NCBI RefSeq assembly: GCF_023167465.1
Contig: NZ_AP025698.1
Span: forward strand, 1,408,763-1,472,762
DNA: 64,000 nucleotides
Reading direction: 5' to 3'
DNA from: Methanothermobacter tenebrarum
GTDB lineage: Archaea > Methanobacteriota > Methanobacteria > Methanobacteriales > DSM-23052
Shown here: positions 1 through 10,200 of the stretch, piece after piece
How positions within the stretch are numbered: position 1 is the first letter of the stretch
How the letters are laid out: every line of letters starts with the position of its first letter
Made by a program: the position numbers and the translations under genes
Notes under the pieces: model-generated
Seen by the model: the letters and a program-made list of their open reading frames with translations, nothing else
Database searches by the model: none
Told to the model about the DNA's origin: nothing

Positions 1-734
1 CCGGTAAAACTATCCAAGAGATCAAAAACATCGAAATACTCCACGGGAACATCCCTGTTAAATTATCAGACTTCTTCGAAGTAACTGGTGAAACATCTGA
101 GAATCCTGCAGAGCTCAAAATAATCATTGATGGAGACGTTGACAGGACAAAAAGAATAGGAGAAGGGATGAGCGCTGGTGAAATCCTCATCAAAGGTGAT
201 GTCAACATGTACGTCGGCGCTGAGATGAAAGGCGGTAAAATAACAGTTGAAGGAAACGCCGGAGCATGGGCAGGACAAACCATGATAGGCGGCGAACTAG
301 AAATCCTAGGAGATGCAGGAGACTATGTAGGATCCTCCTACCGTGGAGACTGGAGAGGTATGCAAGGCGGTACCATAATAGTCCATGGAAACGCTGGCAA
401 CGAGATCGGAGAATACATGAACGGTGGCAAAATCATCATCAAAGGCGACGTGAACATAATGACAGGAATACACATGAACAACGGACTTATCATAGTCGAA
501 GGAGACGCTATTGCAAGGGTCGGCGCCGAAATGGCTGGAGGAACAATAGTAGTAAAAGGTATAGTCAACGAATTCCTCCCAGGATTCGAATACCTAGGCG
601 TTGAAAAAGACATTGAAGTAGATGGACAAACAATACCCGGAGCTTTCTACAAGTTCCTAGGAGATCATGCTATTAAAGGCGCGAAAGGGACAGTATACGT
701 GGCTGTTAGAGGTAACAGTCATATAGTCCCATAA
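1..734 (+). CDS. fwdC: Formylmethanofuran dehydrogenase subunit C, 5' end cut by the window
   Basis: Subunit of the cytoplasmic enzyme that reduces CO2 to formylmethanofuran, the first step of methanogenesis. The reading frame is open from base 3 and lacks its N-terminus. The visible part of about 243 residues is built of repeated short strands with spaced glycines (GAEMKGGK, GQTMIGGE, GEYMNGGK, GAEMAGG), the right-handed beta-helix fold shared with the C-terminal domain of glutamate synthase. It ends 25 bases before fwdB, the C-B gene order seen at the end of methanogen fwd and fmd operons. The W-type assignment rests on resemblance of the next gene to FwdB rather than on residues seen here; a molybdenum FmdC is the alternative. 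Confidence 0.93.
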   Translation, partial: GKTIQEIKNIEILHGNIPVKLSDFFEVTGETSENPAELKIIIDGDVDRTKRIGEGMSAGEILIKGDVNMYVGAEMKGGKITVEGNAGAWAGQTMIGGELEILGDAGDYVGSSYRGDWRGMQGGTIIVHGNAGNEIGEYMNGGKIIIKGDVNIMTGIHMNNGLIIVEGDAIARVGAEMAGGTIVVKGIVNEFLPGFEYLGVEKDIEVDGQTIPGAFYKFLGDHAIKGAKGTVYVAVRGNSHIVP

Positions 735-759
735 ACTCCAAAAAAGGGAGGTAATCATA

Positions 760-2058
760 ATGGAATATGTTAAAAATGTTGTCTGCCCCTTCTGCGGGAC
801 CCTATGTGACGACATCATATGTAAAGTAGAAAACGGTAAAATAGTGGGCACAATAAACGCTTGCAGGATTGCTCACAATAAATTCGTACATACAGAGGGT
901 GCAACACGCTACACAAAACCACTCATAAGAAAAAACGGGGAACTTGTCGAAGTAACCTATGACGAGGCAATAGAAAAAACTGCCGAGATCTTAGCAGAAG
1001 CCAAAAGGCCCCTATTATATGGTTGGAGCTCCACCGAATGTGAAGCACATGCTGTGGGCATGGAACTGGCAGAGGAAACAGGAGCAGTCATCGACAACAC
1101 AGCATCAGTATGCCATGGACCCTCAGTCCTCGCACTACAAGACGTAGGATACCCAACATGCACGTTAGGGGAGGTTAAAAACAGGGCAGACGTTGTAGTC
1201 TATTGGGGATGCAACCCAATGCACGCCCACCCAAGGCACATATCACGTCACGTGTTCTCCAGAGGATTCTTCAGGGACCGTGGAAGACCCGACAGGACCG
1301 TCATAGTAGTAGATCCTAGGGAAACAGACACCGCAAAACTCGCAGACATCCACTTACAAGTAGAATTTGACAGAGACTATGAACTCATCGACGCAATGAG
1401 AGCATACCTACTCGGACATGAAATATTATACGACGAAGTAGCAGGAATCCCAAGAGAAACCATCGAAGAAGCAGTTGAAATCATGAAAAACGCCCAATTT
1501 GGGATACTATTCTGGGGTATGGGCCTAACCCAGAGCAGAGGAAAACACAGAAACATTGACACTGCCATTATGCTAACCGAAGACTTGAACGACTTCGGTA
1601 AATTCAACCTAATACCAATGAGAGGCCATTATAATGTTACAGGATTCAACCAGGTAGCCTCCTGGGAGAGCGGATTCCCCTACTGTGTCGACTTTTCAGC
1701 TGGCGAACCAAGATACAACCCCGGAGAGACTGGTGCAAACGATCTTCTCCAGAACAGAGAAGCAGACGCATTAATGGTCATAGCATCTGATCCAGGTGCC
1801 CATTTCCCACAGAAGGCTGTTGAGTACATGGCCGAGATCCCAGTGATAGCTATTGAACCTCACAGGACGCCAACAACCGAATTAGCCGATATTATAATCC
1901 CACCAGCTATTGTTGGTCTTGAAGTAGAGGGGACCGCCTATAGGATGGAGGGCGTGCCTATAAGGATGAGAAAAGTCGTTGAAACAGACCTATTACCTGA
2001 TAAGGAAATAGTGGAGAAAATCCTAGAAAAGGTGAGGGAGATCAAAGCATCCAAGTAA
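760..2058 (+). CDS. fwdB: Formylmethanofuran dehydrogenase subunit B (tungsten type), catalytic pterin subunit
   Basis: Catalytic subunit carrying the bis-pterin tungsten or molybdenum site where CO2 becomes formate before transfer to methanofuran. At 432 residues it has the usual length. An N-terminal [4Fe-4S] motif of the formate dehydrogenase family is visible (Cys9, Cys12, Cys16 and a later Cys in INACRIAH). Cys118 in ASVCHGPS is the metal ligand; it is a cysteine, not selenocysteine. A strong GGGAGGT site lies just before the ATG. It is the last gene of the operon and is followed by a T7 run. Family membership is certain; the W rather than Mo isoenzyme is inferred from overall similarity to FwdB. 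Confidence 0.95.
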   Translation: MEYVKNVVCPFCGTLCDDIICKVENGKIVGTINACRIAHNKFVHTEGATRYTKPLIRKNGELVEVTYDEAIEKTAEILAEAKRPLLYGWSSTECEAHAVGMELAEETGAVIDNTASVCHGPSVLALQDVGYPTCTLGEVKNRADVVVYWGCNPMHAHPRHISRHVFSRGFFRDRGRPDRTVIVVDPRETDTAKLADIHLQVEFDRDYELIDAMRAYLLGHEILYDEVAGIPRETIEEAVEIMKNAQFGILFWGMGLTQSRGKHRNIDTAIMLTEDLNDFGKFNLIPMRGHYNVTGFNQVASWESGFPYCVDFSAGEPRYNPGETGANDLLQNREADALMVIASDPGAHFPQKAVEYMAEIPVIAIEPHRTPTTELADIIIPPAIVGLEVEGTAYRMEGVPIRMRKVVETDLLPDKEIVEKILEKVREIKASK

Positions 2059-2065
2059 GACTCCC

Positions 2066-2085
2066 TTTATATTCTTTTTTTATGT
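2066..2085 (+). terminator. T-rich terminator of the fwd operon
   Basis: A run of seven T at 2075-2081 within a T-rich stretch starts 16 bases after the fwdB stop. Methanogen terminators are commonly oligo-T without a strong stem. The gene to the right is convergent, which fits an end of transcription here. Confidence 0.55.
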
Positions 2086-2168
2086 GGGGTGCCTGTTGAG
2101 CATATGGCATAATACTGATACAATAACAAAACCCACCAGTATTACAGAGATTATTTGGAATGTTTGAC

Positions 2169-2459
2169 TCATTCTTGGCCCTCCTCTTCATCAACTGCCT
2201 CTATTATGCACACGCTACCTTCACATTCATGTTCTAGTTCTATGAGATAATCTTTGAGTTTTTCAACGTCGATTGTTGTAAGTCCTTTTATCATTTCACT
2301 GTCAATCTTTACTTGTATGATACCATTATTGTTTGTTATAACCTTCCCTGGGATATATACTCTGCCAAGGGACAATCTTACAATATCTCCTGGTTTTACT
2401 TCCTCTTTAATGTAACGGCAGAGTTCCTCGCATGTGGCACATCTTTTTTCAGCTTCCAT
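2169..2459 (-). CDS. Small conserved archaeal protein, DUF2098-like
   Basis: Protein of about 96 residues with an N-terminal CATCEELCRY cysteine pair, a small beta-rich core (GDIVRLSLGRVYIPGKV, then GIIQVKID) and an acidic C-terminal tail ending EEEGQE. The layout resembles the uncharacterised methanogen family DUF2098; this is recognition by eye and the function is unknown. The start is placed at the ATG at 2459 because GGTGA lies five bases upstream; the in-frame GTG at 2468 is part of that ribosome site. It lies 23 bases downstream of nrpR on the same strand, so the two may be co-transcribed. Confidence 0.7.
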   Translation of the reverse strand: MEAEKRCATCEELCRYIKEEVKPGDIVRLSLGRVYIPGKVITNNNGIIQVKIDSEMIKGLTTIDVEKLKDYLIELEHECEGSVCIIEAVDEEEGQE

Positions 2460-2482
2460 GTATATCACCTTTCTATATTATT

Positions 2483-4174
2483 TTATTTGATGATAAAAAA
2501 GTTACTTATCTCCATGAGTGATTCAACAGCCTTGACCTTAACCTCTATCCCATTTTCTTTGACCGCTGCAAGGGGGTTTAACCCGCCTGGTGTGACGATA
2601 CCCACCTTGTATCTTCCAACCTTGGCATTGTACAGGATCTCATTTGTTCTCCCAACCTTTAGGATGGTAAGGCCGGATCCCCTAAGCTTCTCTATCACTT
2701 CTAGGGCTTCTTCCCTTGCAATGTATGGTATCTCCCTTAAACTTGCCATTATCCTCCCAGATCCTGTGAGGGAATCATATACACTTGTCATCCCCTTTGA
2801 AATGTATATCTCATGGGGTTCGACTGATGATCCATTATAGGCTGTAAGTTCAACGAACCTTCGCATATCATCTTTTATCTCGAGTAATCCACTATAAGTT
2901 GGAGTTGACATGATACCCTGGTTTATGAGAACACCATCAACTGTTAAGCTACATACACTAGCTATACCCACCTTACCATCTTCTAATTCTATTATCCTAA
3001 AATAGGGTGATGTTGAATATTCTGGTTTTTCTTCGCACACTTCTTGGATGATCTCAAGGGCCCTGTCAAGATCTTCTCTTTTTAAAATTGAAATGTTAGC
3101 TATGACCTTCCCAGTTATCGTATCAGGGTCGAAATCTACTTGTTGTATGAGATTCCATGCCTTGGTCAAGAGGATTCCGACCTTTTCCCTACTGGGCGTT
3201 TTCGGTTCTTTTAACAGTCTTCTGGGGTGCGTGATCAAATCTAGTTTGTTAAATTCTAATAGGCTTTCAGCCATTTTAATATTAATATCATAGCCCGCCT
3301 CTTGGGCTGCGCAGATGGGTGTTATACCCCCTATGATCGCTATTCCAACCATCCCATCATCCACGGGTATGCCTAGTAGGTTCTCCCCAGCTTCGCCTAC
3401 TTTAATAACCCCTCCAATCTTCATCCTTTGGAGTTTATCCAATAATCTTAGGGCCTTTTCGCGGCCTGTTTCTGGGATGAGGCGGAAATTAGCAGGTATT
3501 CTACCTTCCCCATATTCTATCACATCGAGGACTGATGTCATCTCCCCTGCTGTGAAGGCTTCAAGTGGCATCATCGAAGTCTTTTTATATGCTATAAGTT
3601 CTGTGAACCTTCTTGGTGTATGATCTTCTATTTCAACCAATCCCGCGAAGGTTGGGATTATGGGTATGCCCTCCTTGAGGAGTAAACCATCAATTGTGGT
3701 CCCACATACTGTCATTATCTTGTAGTTCTCATCTATTTTCTCCAATCTTGCATATGGACTTACACATAAACCTTCTTTGAAGGCCTTTTTGATAATGGGG
3801 AGAGCCTCTTGGGGGGTCATGGAAGTGTTTATCACAACCTTCCCCTTACCAGTTATAGGGTTGAAGCTTGTCTGATGTATCATTTCTTCGAATTTTGAGA
3901 ATATAAAATCGACTTGATCATAGACTAGGCCCTTTTCTATCTCCTTTAGCCCCTTTTTTGTTATTTTCCGGCCAGAGTATCCTATGCGTTTGGTGAATCC
4001 TTTTTCGTCGAGTATGCGCATGTGATATCTGACTGCCCTTTCACCTAGATCATAGCCTTTCTTTTTAAGTTCTCTGGCTATCGCCTTCGCTCCGAGGATC
4101 TCTTCATGTTCGGATAATATCCTTAAAATTTCCATCATTTTCTTGTCAGTTTCCCCAGCCACACTCGACACCAC
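2483..4174 (-). CDS. nrpR: Global nitrogen regulator NrpR, two-domain form
   Basis: Transcriptional repressor of nitrogen assimilation genes in euryarchaea; it binds GGAA-N6-TTCC operators and is released by 2-oxoglutarate. The protein begins with a winged helix-turn-helix (about residues 13-75, with ILSEHEEILGAKAIARELKKKG) followed by two homologous NrpR (DUF128) domains at about 90-320 and 330-560. Parallel phrases such as ITGKGKVVIN and ITGKVIANIS, and AFTAGEMTSV and IYISKGMTSV, show the duplication. At 563 residues it is the single-chain form with both domains. The GTG at 4174 is used; ATG codons at residues 13-14 are possible starts. Confidence 0.95.
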   Translation of the reverse strand: MVSSVAGETDKKMMEILRILSEHEEILGAKAIARELKKKGYDLGERAVRYHMRILDEKGFTKRIGYSGRKITKKGLKEIEKGLVYDQVDFIFSKFEEMIHQTSFNPITGKGKVVINTSMTPQEALPIIKKAFKEGLCVSPYARLEKIDENYKIMTVCGTTIDGLLLKEGIPIIPTFAGLVEIEDHTPRRFTELIAYKKTSMMPLEAFTAGEMTSVLDVIEYGEGRIPANFRLIPETGREKALRLLDKLQRMKIGGVIKVGEAGENLLGIPVDDGMVGIAIIGGITPICAAQEAGYDINIKMAESLLEFNKLDLITHPRRLLKEPKTPSREKVGILLTKAWNLIQQVDFDPDTITGKVIANISILKREDLDRALEIIQEVCEEKPEYSTSPYFRIIELEDGKVGIASVCSLTVDGVLINQGIMSTPTYSGLLEIKDDMRRFVELTAYNGSSVEPHEIYISKGMTSVYDSLTGSGRIMASLREIPYIAREEALEVIEKLRGSGLTILKVGRTNEILYNAKVGRYKVGIVTPGGLNPLAAVKENGIEVKVKAVESLMEISNFFIIK

Positions 4175-4189
4175 GAAAAAGAATAAAAT

Positions 4190-4230
4190 TCAATTAAATG
4201 TTTTATTTCACCAGCTTTTATATATTTTTC
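4190..4230 (-). promoter_or_regulatory. Putative nrpR promoter (TATA box)
   Basis: On the minus strand a TATA-like tract, AAATATATAAAAG, lies at about 4211-4229. Its expected start site some 25 bases downstream leaves a very short untranslated region before the GTG at 4174. A TTCC-N5-GGAA element sits at the upstream edge, but in the inverse arrangement to an NrpR operator, so autoregulation is not claimed. Confidence 0.45.
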
Positions 4231-4251
4231 CGATTTGGAAGAGGTTCTTTT

Positions 4252-4815
4252 TTAGAGGATGGATGAAATGTACATGCCAAGCCCGGCCATTATGGGTATG
4301 GTGATATTATCTTCTATTGGAGTGTATGCTTCTATTAACGATCCCGTGAATGCCCCTATGAAGGCTATGATAGGGTTAACTTGTGTTAATGCTCCCATGA
4401 ATCCTATGATTATGAACGCGATGGAACCTTCAAATGTCTTATTGGGCTTGTATGGTAGCGGATGTTTCCCATAGAGTTTACCGACGATGGTGGATGCAGC
4501 ATCACCAATTGTTAGAATGAGTATAGCCGCGTTTGCAATTGGAATATTCGACCCAAAGAGTGTGTAGGTTATGGCCAAGCCTATAAAATAATATATGAAT
4601 CCTCTTTCAGCAGTATCTCTGCGACAGGTTCTCAGTAACCATGAAAATAAGGGTATGGGGCGTCTGAGGTCGTATTGGCGGATGATCTCACCTATAAATG
4701 CTGCTAGGATGCCTAATAAAATGAGGTTTCGCACTCCAACCCAAGGTTGTATTATCACGAATATTATACCAGTAGCATGTATAAGTTGCCTTAGGATTTC
4801 TCGTTTATATTTCAA
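4252..4815 (-). CDS. Membrane CTP-dependent polyprenol/phytol/dolichol kinase-like protein
   Basis: Integral membrane protein of 187 residues with about six hydrophobic segments. The motif pair GDAASTIVGKLYGKHPLP followed by KTFEGSIAF is the signature of the dolichol kinase, phytol kinase and Dgk1 group, which phosphorylate isoprenoid or lipid alcohols using CTP. In a methanogen the likely job is in polyprenol or archaeal lipid metabolism, but the substrate cannot be read from sequence. The start is a TTG at 4815 behind GAGGT. It is transcribed leftward 234 bases after purL, across a spacer with strong hairpin potential. Confidence 0.8.
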   Translation of the reverse strand: MKYKREILRQLIHATGIIFVIIQPWVGVRNLILLGILAAFIGEIIRQYDLRRPIPLFSWLLRTCRRDTAERGFIYYFIGLAITYTLFGSNIPIANAAILILTIGDAASTIVGKLYGKHPLPYKPNKTFEGSIAFIIIGFMGALTQVNPIIAFIGAFTGSLIEAYTPIEDNITIPIMAGLGMYISSIL

Positions 4816-4957
4816 ACTGAACTACCTCTCTCTAAAGGGTGGAGCTTCCGGCGTTTAAATAGAATTTCATGCTTCTCTCCCCATTTGCTAATGGGAGCAT
4901 CCATTCCCATATTTTAAGCTATTAGAGGAGCATTCAAACCTTTTCGCATAGGGAGCA

Positions 4958-5013
4958 CCCCCAAGGAACACTTTCACAAATGTGAGTCTAAGGTTCTCAT
5001 CCCCTCCTGGGGG
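4958..5013 (-). ncRNA. Candidate structured RNA element between purL and the lipid kinase gene
   Basis: CCCCCAAGGA at 4958-4967 pairs with TCCTGGGGG at 5005-5013, giving nine pairs with one bulge. TCACAAATGTGA at 4974-4985 is a perfect 12-base palindrome inside it. The element lies 36 bases past the purL stop, on the side leading to the kinase gene. It could be a terminator or processing hairpin, a leader element of the kinase gene, or a small RNA; no known family was recognised. Confidence 0.4.
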
Positions 5014-5048
5014 TCTTCCCACCGAATAAAATAAACCCTTGAGGGAAT

Positions 5049-7190
5049 TTACATGTATTTTTCTATCACTCCATGATATGTCTCCTGGAGTTTATCTACT
5101 GGGATTTTTAGGTCATCTATTTGGAGACTTTCACCGCTGACGGTGCCTATAACTGAAGATGGTACTTTTATATTTGCTATTATATCACCGGCTATTTCTT
5201 CCTTTACTGTTATAATATATCGGCCATGTGATTCTGAAAATAGGAGTTGATGTTCGTTTTTGCAATTGTTTGGGATCCTATTAGTATCGATTTTGGCTCC
5301 TAGACCCGATTTTATGCTCATCTCTGCTAATGCCACTCCCAATCCACCCCTAGAACAGTCATGTACTGCCGTGACACCATCACCAAACTCGTCTATGATG
5401 TTATGGATGGATTCTGCAGCTTTTAGTTCATCCTCGAATTTTACACGTGGCGGGTCTCCTGTCACGAGCCCGTGCACACTCTTATAATATTCAGATCCTC
5501 CCAGTTCTCCTCTTGTGTAACCGGCGACTATAATCTTCTCATTCTCCCCTTTAAAATCCATTGTCTTTATATTATCTAATTTCAGCGATCCTATAACCCC
5601 AACCACTGGTGAAGGGTTAACTGTGACCCCTTCCGTCTCATTGTAAAAACTTACATTACCACTTATAACAGGGGTTTTAAATGTCCGGGCGGTCTTCGCC
5701 ATCCCCTTAACACATTCTTTGAATTCCCAGAATACAGTGGGCTTTTCAGGATTCCCGAAATTGAGACAATCTACTATGCACAATGGCCAGGCACCCATTG
5801 AAACCACATTTCTTATGGCCTCTGCCACTGAACCTGCACCACCATGATAGGGGTCGAGTCTTGTATGTATACTATTAGAGTCCACTGTGAGTGCTATCCC
5901 ATTTTCCCCATCAATTCTTAAAACCGCTGCATCGTCTCCAGGTTTTACCACGGTCCTGATTTGAACTTCATGATCGTATTGCCGATAAACCCATTCCTTG
6001 CTTGCAATATTGGGTGAAGACAAAACCTTCAGAAGCGCCTCTTTAACTGGTGGATGTTCTACTCTTATAGTCTCCCTGGGGTGTGTTGGCCTCTTAGCCT
6101 CTCTTATGATAACTGGGGGGTCTGCGAGGAGTTTGGCTGGTAGATCCGCGATTACTCTACCATCCTTTACTACCTTCATCCTCTTGTCGTCTGTGACTTC
6201 GCCTATTATGGCTGCTGGGAGCTCATATTTTTCACATATCCTCATGGCCTTTTCTATGTCCTCTCGTCTTATCACGAAAAGCATTCTTTCCTGGGATTCT
6301 GACAACATTATCTCATAGGGTGTCATTCCCTCCTCGCGTAGGGGTATCTTTTCTAGTTCTACTATTGCACCGTTATCACATTTTGCAACAATCTCTGATA
6401 TGCAACAGGTGAGCCCACCCCCACCAAGGTCTTTGACCCCTGAAACTTCCACTTTATCCATTATTTCAAGACTGGCCTCTAATACCATCTTCTTTGTGAA
6501 AGGATCCCCTATTTGGACTGCTGGCCTGTCCTCTATCTCTGATGAGCTTGTTAGTTCCTCTGATGCGAATGTAACCCCGTGTATCCCATCCCTGCCTGTT
6601 CTACCACCCATTAGCAAGAATACCTCCCCAGGGTTGGGTGCTGTGGCCCTTTTTATCTTATCTTTTTTCACGAGGCCGACGCACATGACATTTACTAGGG
6701 GGTTGAACTTGAAGTTTTCGTCGAATTCGACTTCACCAGCTACCGTGGGGACTCCCACCCTATTCCCATAATCTGATATCCCCTTTACAACGTTCTCGAA
6801 AAGGTATCTTGATTTTTGGTCTTCAGGGTATCCGAAGTGCAAGGAGTCTAATAGGGCTATGGGCATGGCCCCCATTGAGAGTATGTCGCGTAGTATACCG
6901 CCTATCCCCGTGCCAGCGCCACTGTATGGTTCTATAGCTGATGGGTGATTGTGGCTTTCTATTCCAACTGCCAGTGCCAATTCTGGTGTTACTTCTACAA
7001 CTCCTGCATCGTCTCCCGGTCCTATTATGACCTTCTTGCCTTCTGTGGGGAATAATCGGAGTATGGGGCGGCTGCTTTTATATGAGCAGTGTTCTGAGAA
7101 CATGACGTCGAGCATCCCATATTCGAGGGGGTTGGGTTCCCTCCCAAGTTCTCTTTTTATGAATTCGAGTTCTTCATCGGTTAAAACCAT
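5049..7190 (-). CDS. purL: Phosphoribosylformylglycinamidine synthase subunit II
   Basis: Fourth step of de novo purine synthesis: ATP-dependent conversion of FGAR to FGAM with ammonia supplied by PurQ. At 713 residues it is the small archaeal/Gram-positive form. The signatures EHCSYKSSRPILR near the N-terminus, ESHNHPSAIEPYSGAGTG with the following ILRDILSMGA, and a second-half repeat (YHGGAGSVAEAIRNVVSMGAWP) show the duplicated PurM-like fold. GDDAGVV and GDDAAVL are nucleotide-site segments. GGTG precedes the ATG. It follows ileS by 12 bases on the same strand. PurS and PurQ are not in the window. Confidence 0.97.
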   Translation of the reverse strand: MVLTDEELEFIKRELGREPNPLEYGMLDVMFSEHCSYKSSRPILRLFPTEGKKVIIGPGDDAGVVEVTPELALAVGIESHNHPSAIEPYSGAGTGIGGILRDILSMGAMPIALLDSLHFGYPEDQKSRYLFENVVKGISDYGNRVGVPTVAGEVEFDENFKFNPLVNVMCVGLVKKDKIKRATAPNPGEVFLLMGGRTGRDGIHGVTFASEELTSSSEIEDRPAVQIGDPFTKKMVLEASLEIMDKVEVSGVKDLGGGGLTCCISEIVAKCDNGAIVELEKIPLREEGMTPYEIMLSESQERMLFVIRREDIEKAMRICEKYELPAAIIGEVTDDKRMKVVKDGRVIADLPAKLLADPPVIIREAKRPTHPRETIRVEHPPVKEALLKVLSSPNIASKEWVYRQYDHEVQIRTVVKPGDDAAVLRIDGENGIALTVDSNSIHTRLDPYHGGAGSVAEAIRNVVSMGAWPLCIVDCLNFGNPEKPTVFWEFKECVKGMAKTARTFKTPVISGNVSFYNETEGVTVNPSPVVGVIGSLKLDNIKTMDFKGENEKIIVAGYTRGELGGSEYYKSVHGLVTGDPPRVKFEDELKAAESIHNIIDEFGDGVTAVHDCSRGGLGVALAEMSIKSGLGAKIDTNRIPNNCKNEHQLLFSESHGRYIITVKEEIAGDIIANIKVPSSVIGTVSGESLQIDDLKIPVDKLQETYHGVIEKYM

Positions 7191-7202
7191 TTTAACACCA
7201 AT

Positions 7203-10200
7203 TTATAATTTGGAGATGGATATTGTGAGCTTCTCATCTGATATATTCCAATCCTTTGTGTATCCTATCTTTTCCCCTTGGAATGATAGTGTCTTCGCCC
7301 TCACTTCGTTTTTAATGAACTCCCTGTGGGGTTCTACAAGGTCTTTGAATTTTTTGCTACAGTTAACATCGACTTTAATGTGTGCTTCAACATCAAGGTC
7401 TAGGTCTTTTCGCATATCTTGAATCCGGCGGATGAGCTCCCTTGCCATGGCCTCGCTTAATATTTCATGGGTCACTTTTGTATCTACGAAGACGCTTCCA
7501 CCATCGAATTTTGCTGTTACTATATCCTCTGGCAATTCTGTTTCGAATATGATATCTTCCTCGCCCAATTGCACCTCCTTGCCCTTAATAGTTAATGTGT
7601 ATACTCCTTCACTTTCTAGGATGGATTTTATATTATATCCGTCCTCTTCTTGGAGTTTTTTCATCGCTAGGGGCATGTCACCCCTGAGGCGCGGTCCTAG
7701 GCTCTTTGGGTTGGGTTTGGCGTGTATTTTCATCCTTTCAAACTCTACAGTCACATCTAATCCTTTGGTGTTCGCCTGTTCCATAACAACTTCTTTAAGT
7801 GATTCCACAGCCTCAAGTATCCTTTTGTCCTCGGATACTACTGTTATATTCCTAACCGGCCATCTGAGCTTGTACTTTGCCTTGTCCCTTGCACGTGCAC
7901 ATGCTTCGATAACATCCCTTACAATATCCATTTTCTCTTCAAGATCCTCATCTATGAGTCCTGGATCGTATTCCCAGTCAAGCATGTGTATACTCTCTGG
8001 GACGTTAGGGTCAGCGCCCCTTACGAGATTCTGGTAAATGTCCTCCGTCAAATGGGGTGTTATAGGTGACATTATAATTATTAGAGTTCTAAGGACATTG
8101 TAGAGGGTATAATATGCTGCGATCTTGTCCGGGTCGTCCTTTTCGATCCATGTCCTGCTACGTATAAGCCTAACATACCATCTGCTAAGATCCTCCACTA
8201 TAAAATCGTGCAACTCCCGCGTGGCCTTATGGAATAGGAGCTTTTCAAGTGCTCTTGTCACCTTCTCGGCTACTGAGTTTATCCTTGATAATATCCACTG
8301 ATCTTCTGGCCTGAATTTAAATTCATCATGTTCATAGGGGTTGAAATCATCTAGGACCATATAGGTTGTTGCGAAAACATACACGTTCCAGAGGATGTTG
8401 AACATTTTATTAATATTTTTGAGTTCTTCCCATACAAATTTAAGATCCTCCCATGGTTTATTGGCCCAGAGGAGGTAAAATCTGAGGACGTCAACACCAT
8501 ATTTTTCTATGACCTCTTCGGGTTCGACAACGTTCCCCAGGGATTTGCTCATTTTCCTCCCTTCTTCATCGAGGGTGAACCCGTGCATGAGAACCTTCTG
8601 GTATGGTACCTGGTCCAGTGCTATGACTCCGCAGCCAAGCTGTGAATAAAACCAGCCTCTTGTCTGGTCGTGTCCTTCTGTTATGAAATCATAGGGGAAC
8701 CATCTGTTGAATAATCTTTTTTCCTTTGGGTAGTAGAGTGACGCCCAACCAGCAACTCCAGAGTCGATCCAGACATCTAATACATCGGGTGTCCTCTTCA
8801 TCTGTGAACCGCATTCACACTCTAGGATTATGTTATCCACGTAGGGTCTGTGTATGAAGTCGCCTTTGAGTTCTCCCTGGATCATGTTTTCCTTAAGTTC
8901 CTGGATGGACCCTATAACCTTGATCCTACCACATTTTTCACATATCCAGATGGGTAATGGTATCCCCCAGTATCTTTGCCTTGATATTGTCCAGTCCTTC
9001 GCGTTTTCGATCCAGTTGCGGAATCTGCTCTCACCAGCCCAACTTGGGATCCATTCAACCTTTTCGATCTCATCTAACATTTTATCTTTTATTTCTGTGA
9101 TCTTCAGGAACCATTGTTGGGTTGCAAGGTATATTATTGGCGTCTTGCACCTCCAACAGAACCCGTAACGGTGTCTGATGGTCCCGGATTTGAAGAGCAG
9201 ACCCTTTGATTTGAGGTCTTGGATAATATATGGATCGGCATCCTTCACAAATTGGCCCTCGTATTTGCCCGCTTCTTTCTTGAATTTCCCAGCCTCGTCC
9301 ACTGGACAGAATATTGGCAGACCATACTTTTTACCTATTTCAAAGTCCTCCGGTCCGTGGCCCGGGGCTGTGTGCACGCATCCTGTCCCCTCCGTGAGGG
9401 TTACATGTTCACCTACTATTATATGATGTTTAATGTTCTTGTGGTATGGTACTTCCTCCTTGAGGGGATGTTCATATTTTAACCCTTCAAGTTCACTCCC
9501 CTTAACCTTCTTTATTATCTTATAATCTCCTAGTATGGCATCTGCCAGGGACTCTGCCAAAAGGTATGTCTCTTTACCAGTTTTCGCATAAATATAATCA
9601 AAGTCGGGGTGTACAGTTACCGCCATGTTGGCTGGGAGGGTCCATGGTGTTGTTGTCCATACTAGGATGAAGTGATCCTCTTCTTCTAGTGGGAATTTCA
9701 CGTATACTGAAGGGTCTTCCTTTTCATGGTAGTCTATCTCGGCCAGTGCCAGGGCTGTTTCACAGCGGGGGCACCATGTTATAACCCTAAGATCATTTAT
9801 GAGGAGGTTCTTTTTATGTGCCTGTTTTAGGGTCCACCAACAGGATTCCATATAATTGGGATCGAAAGTGATGTAAGGTTTCTCCCAATCCATCCAAACT
9901 CCCAGTCTCTTAAATTGTCCCGTCATTACCTCCTTGTTCTTAATGGCGAATTCTCTGCACTTTTCCACGAATTTTTCTATTCCTATTTTTTCTATCTCTT
10001 TCTTACTTTTTATGCCCAGTAGCCCCTCTACCTTATGTTCGATTGGGAGGCCGTGAGCATCCCAACCGGCTTGTCTTCTAACATGGAACCCCTTCATGCT
10101 CTTGAATCTCAAGTAGGTGTCCTTTATAATCTTATTCCATGCTGTCCCGAGGTGTATCCGACCGCTACAATAAGGTGGACCGTCTAGGAATGAATATCTT

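Noticed and set aside
4200..4250. NrpR autoregulatory operator
   Set aside because: The element is TTCC-N5-GGAA, not GGAA-N6-TTCC.
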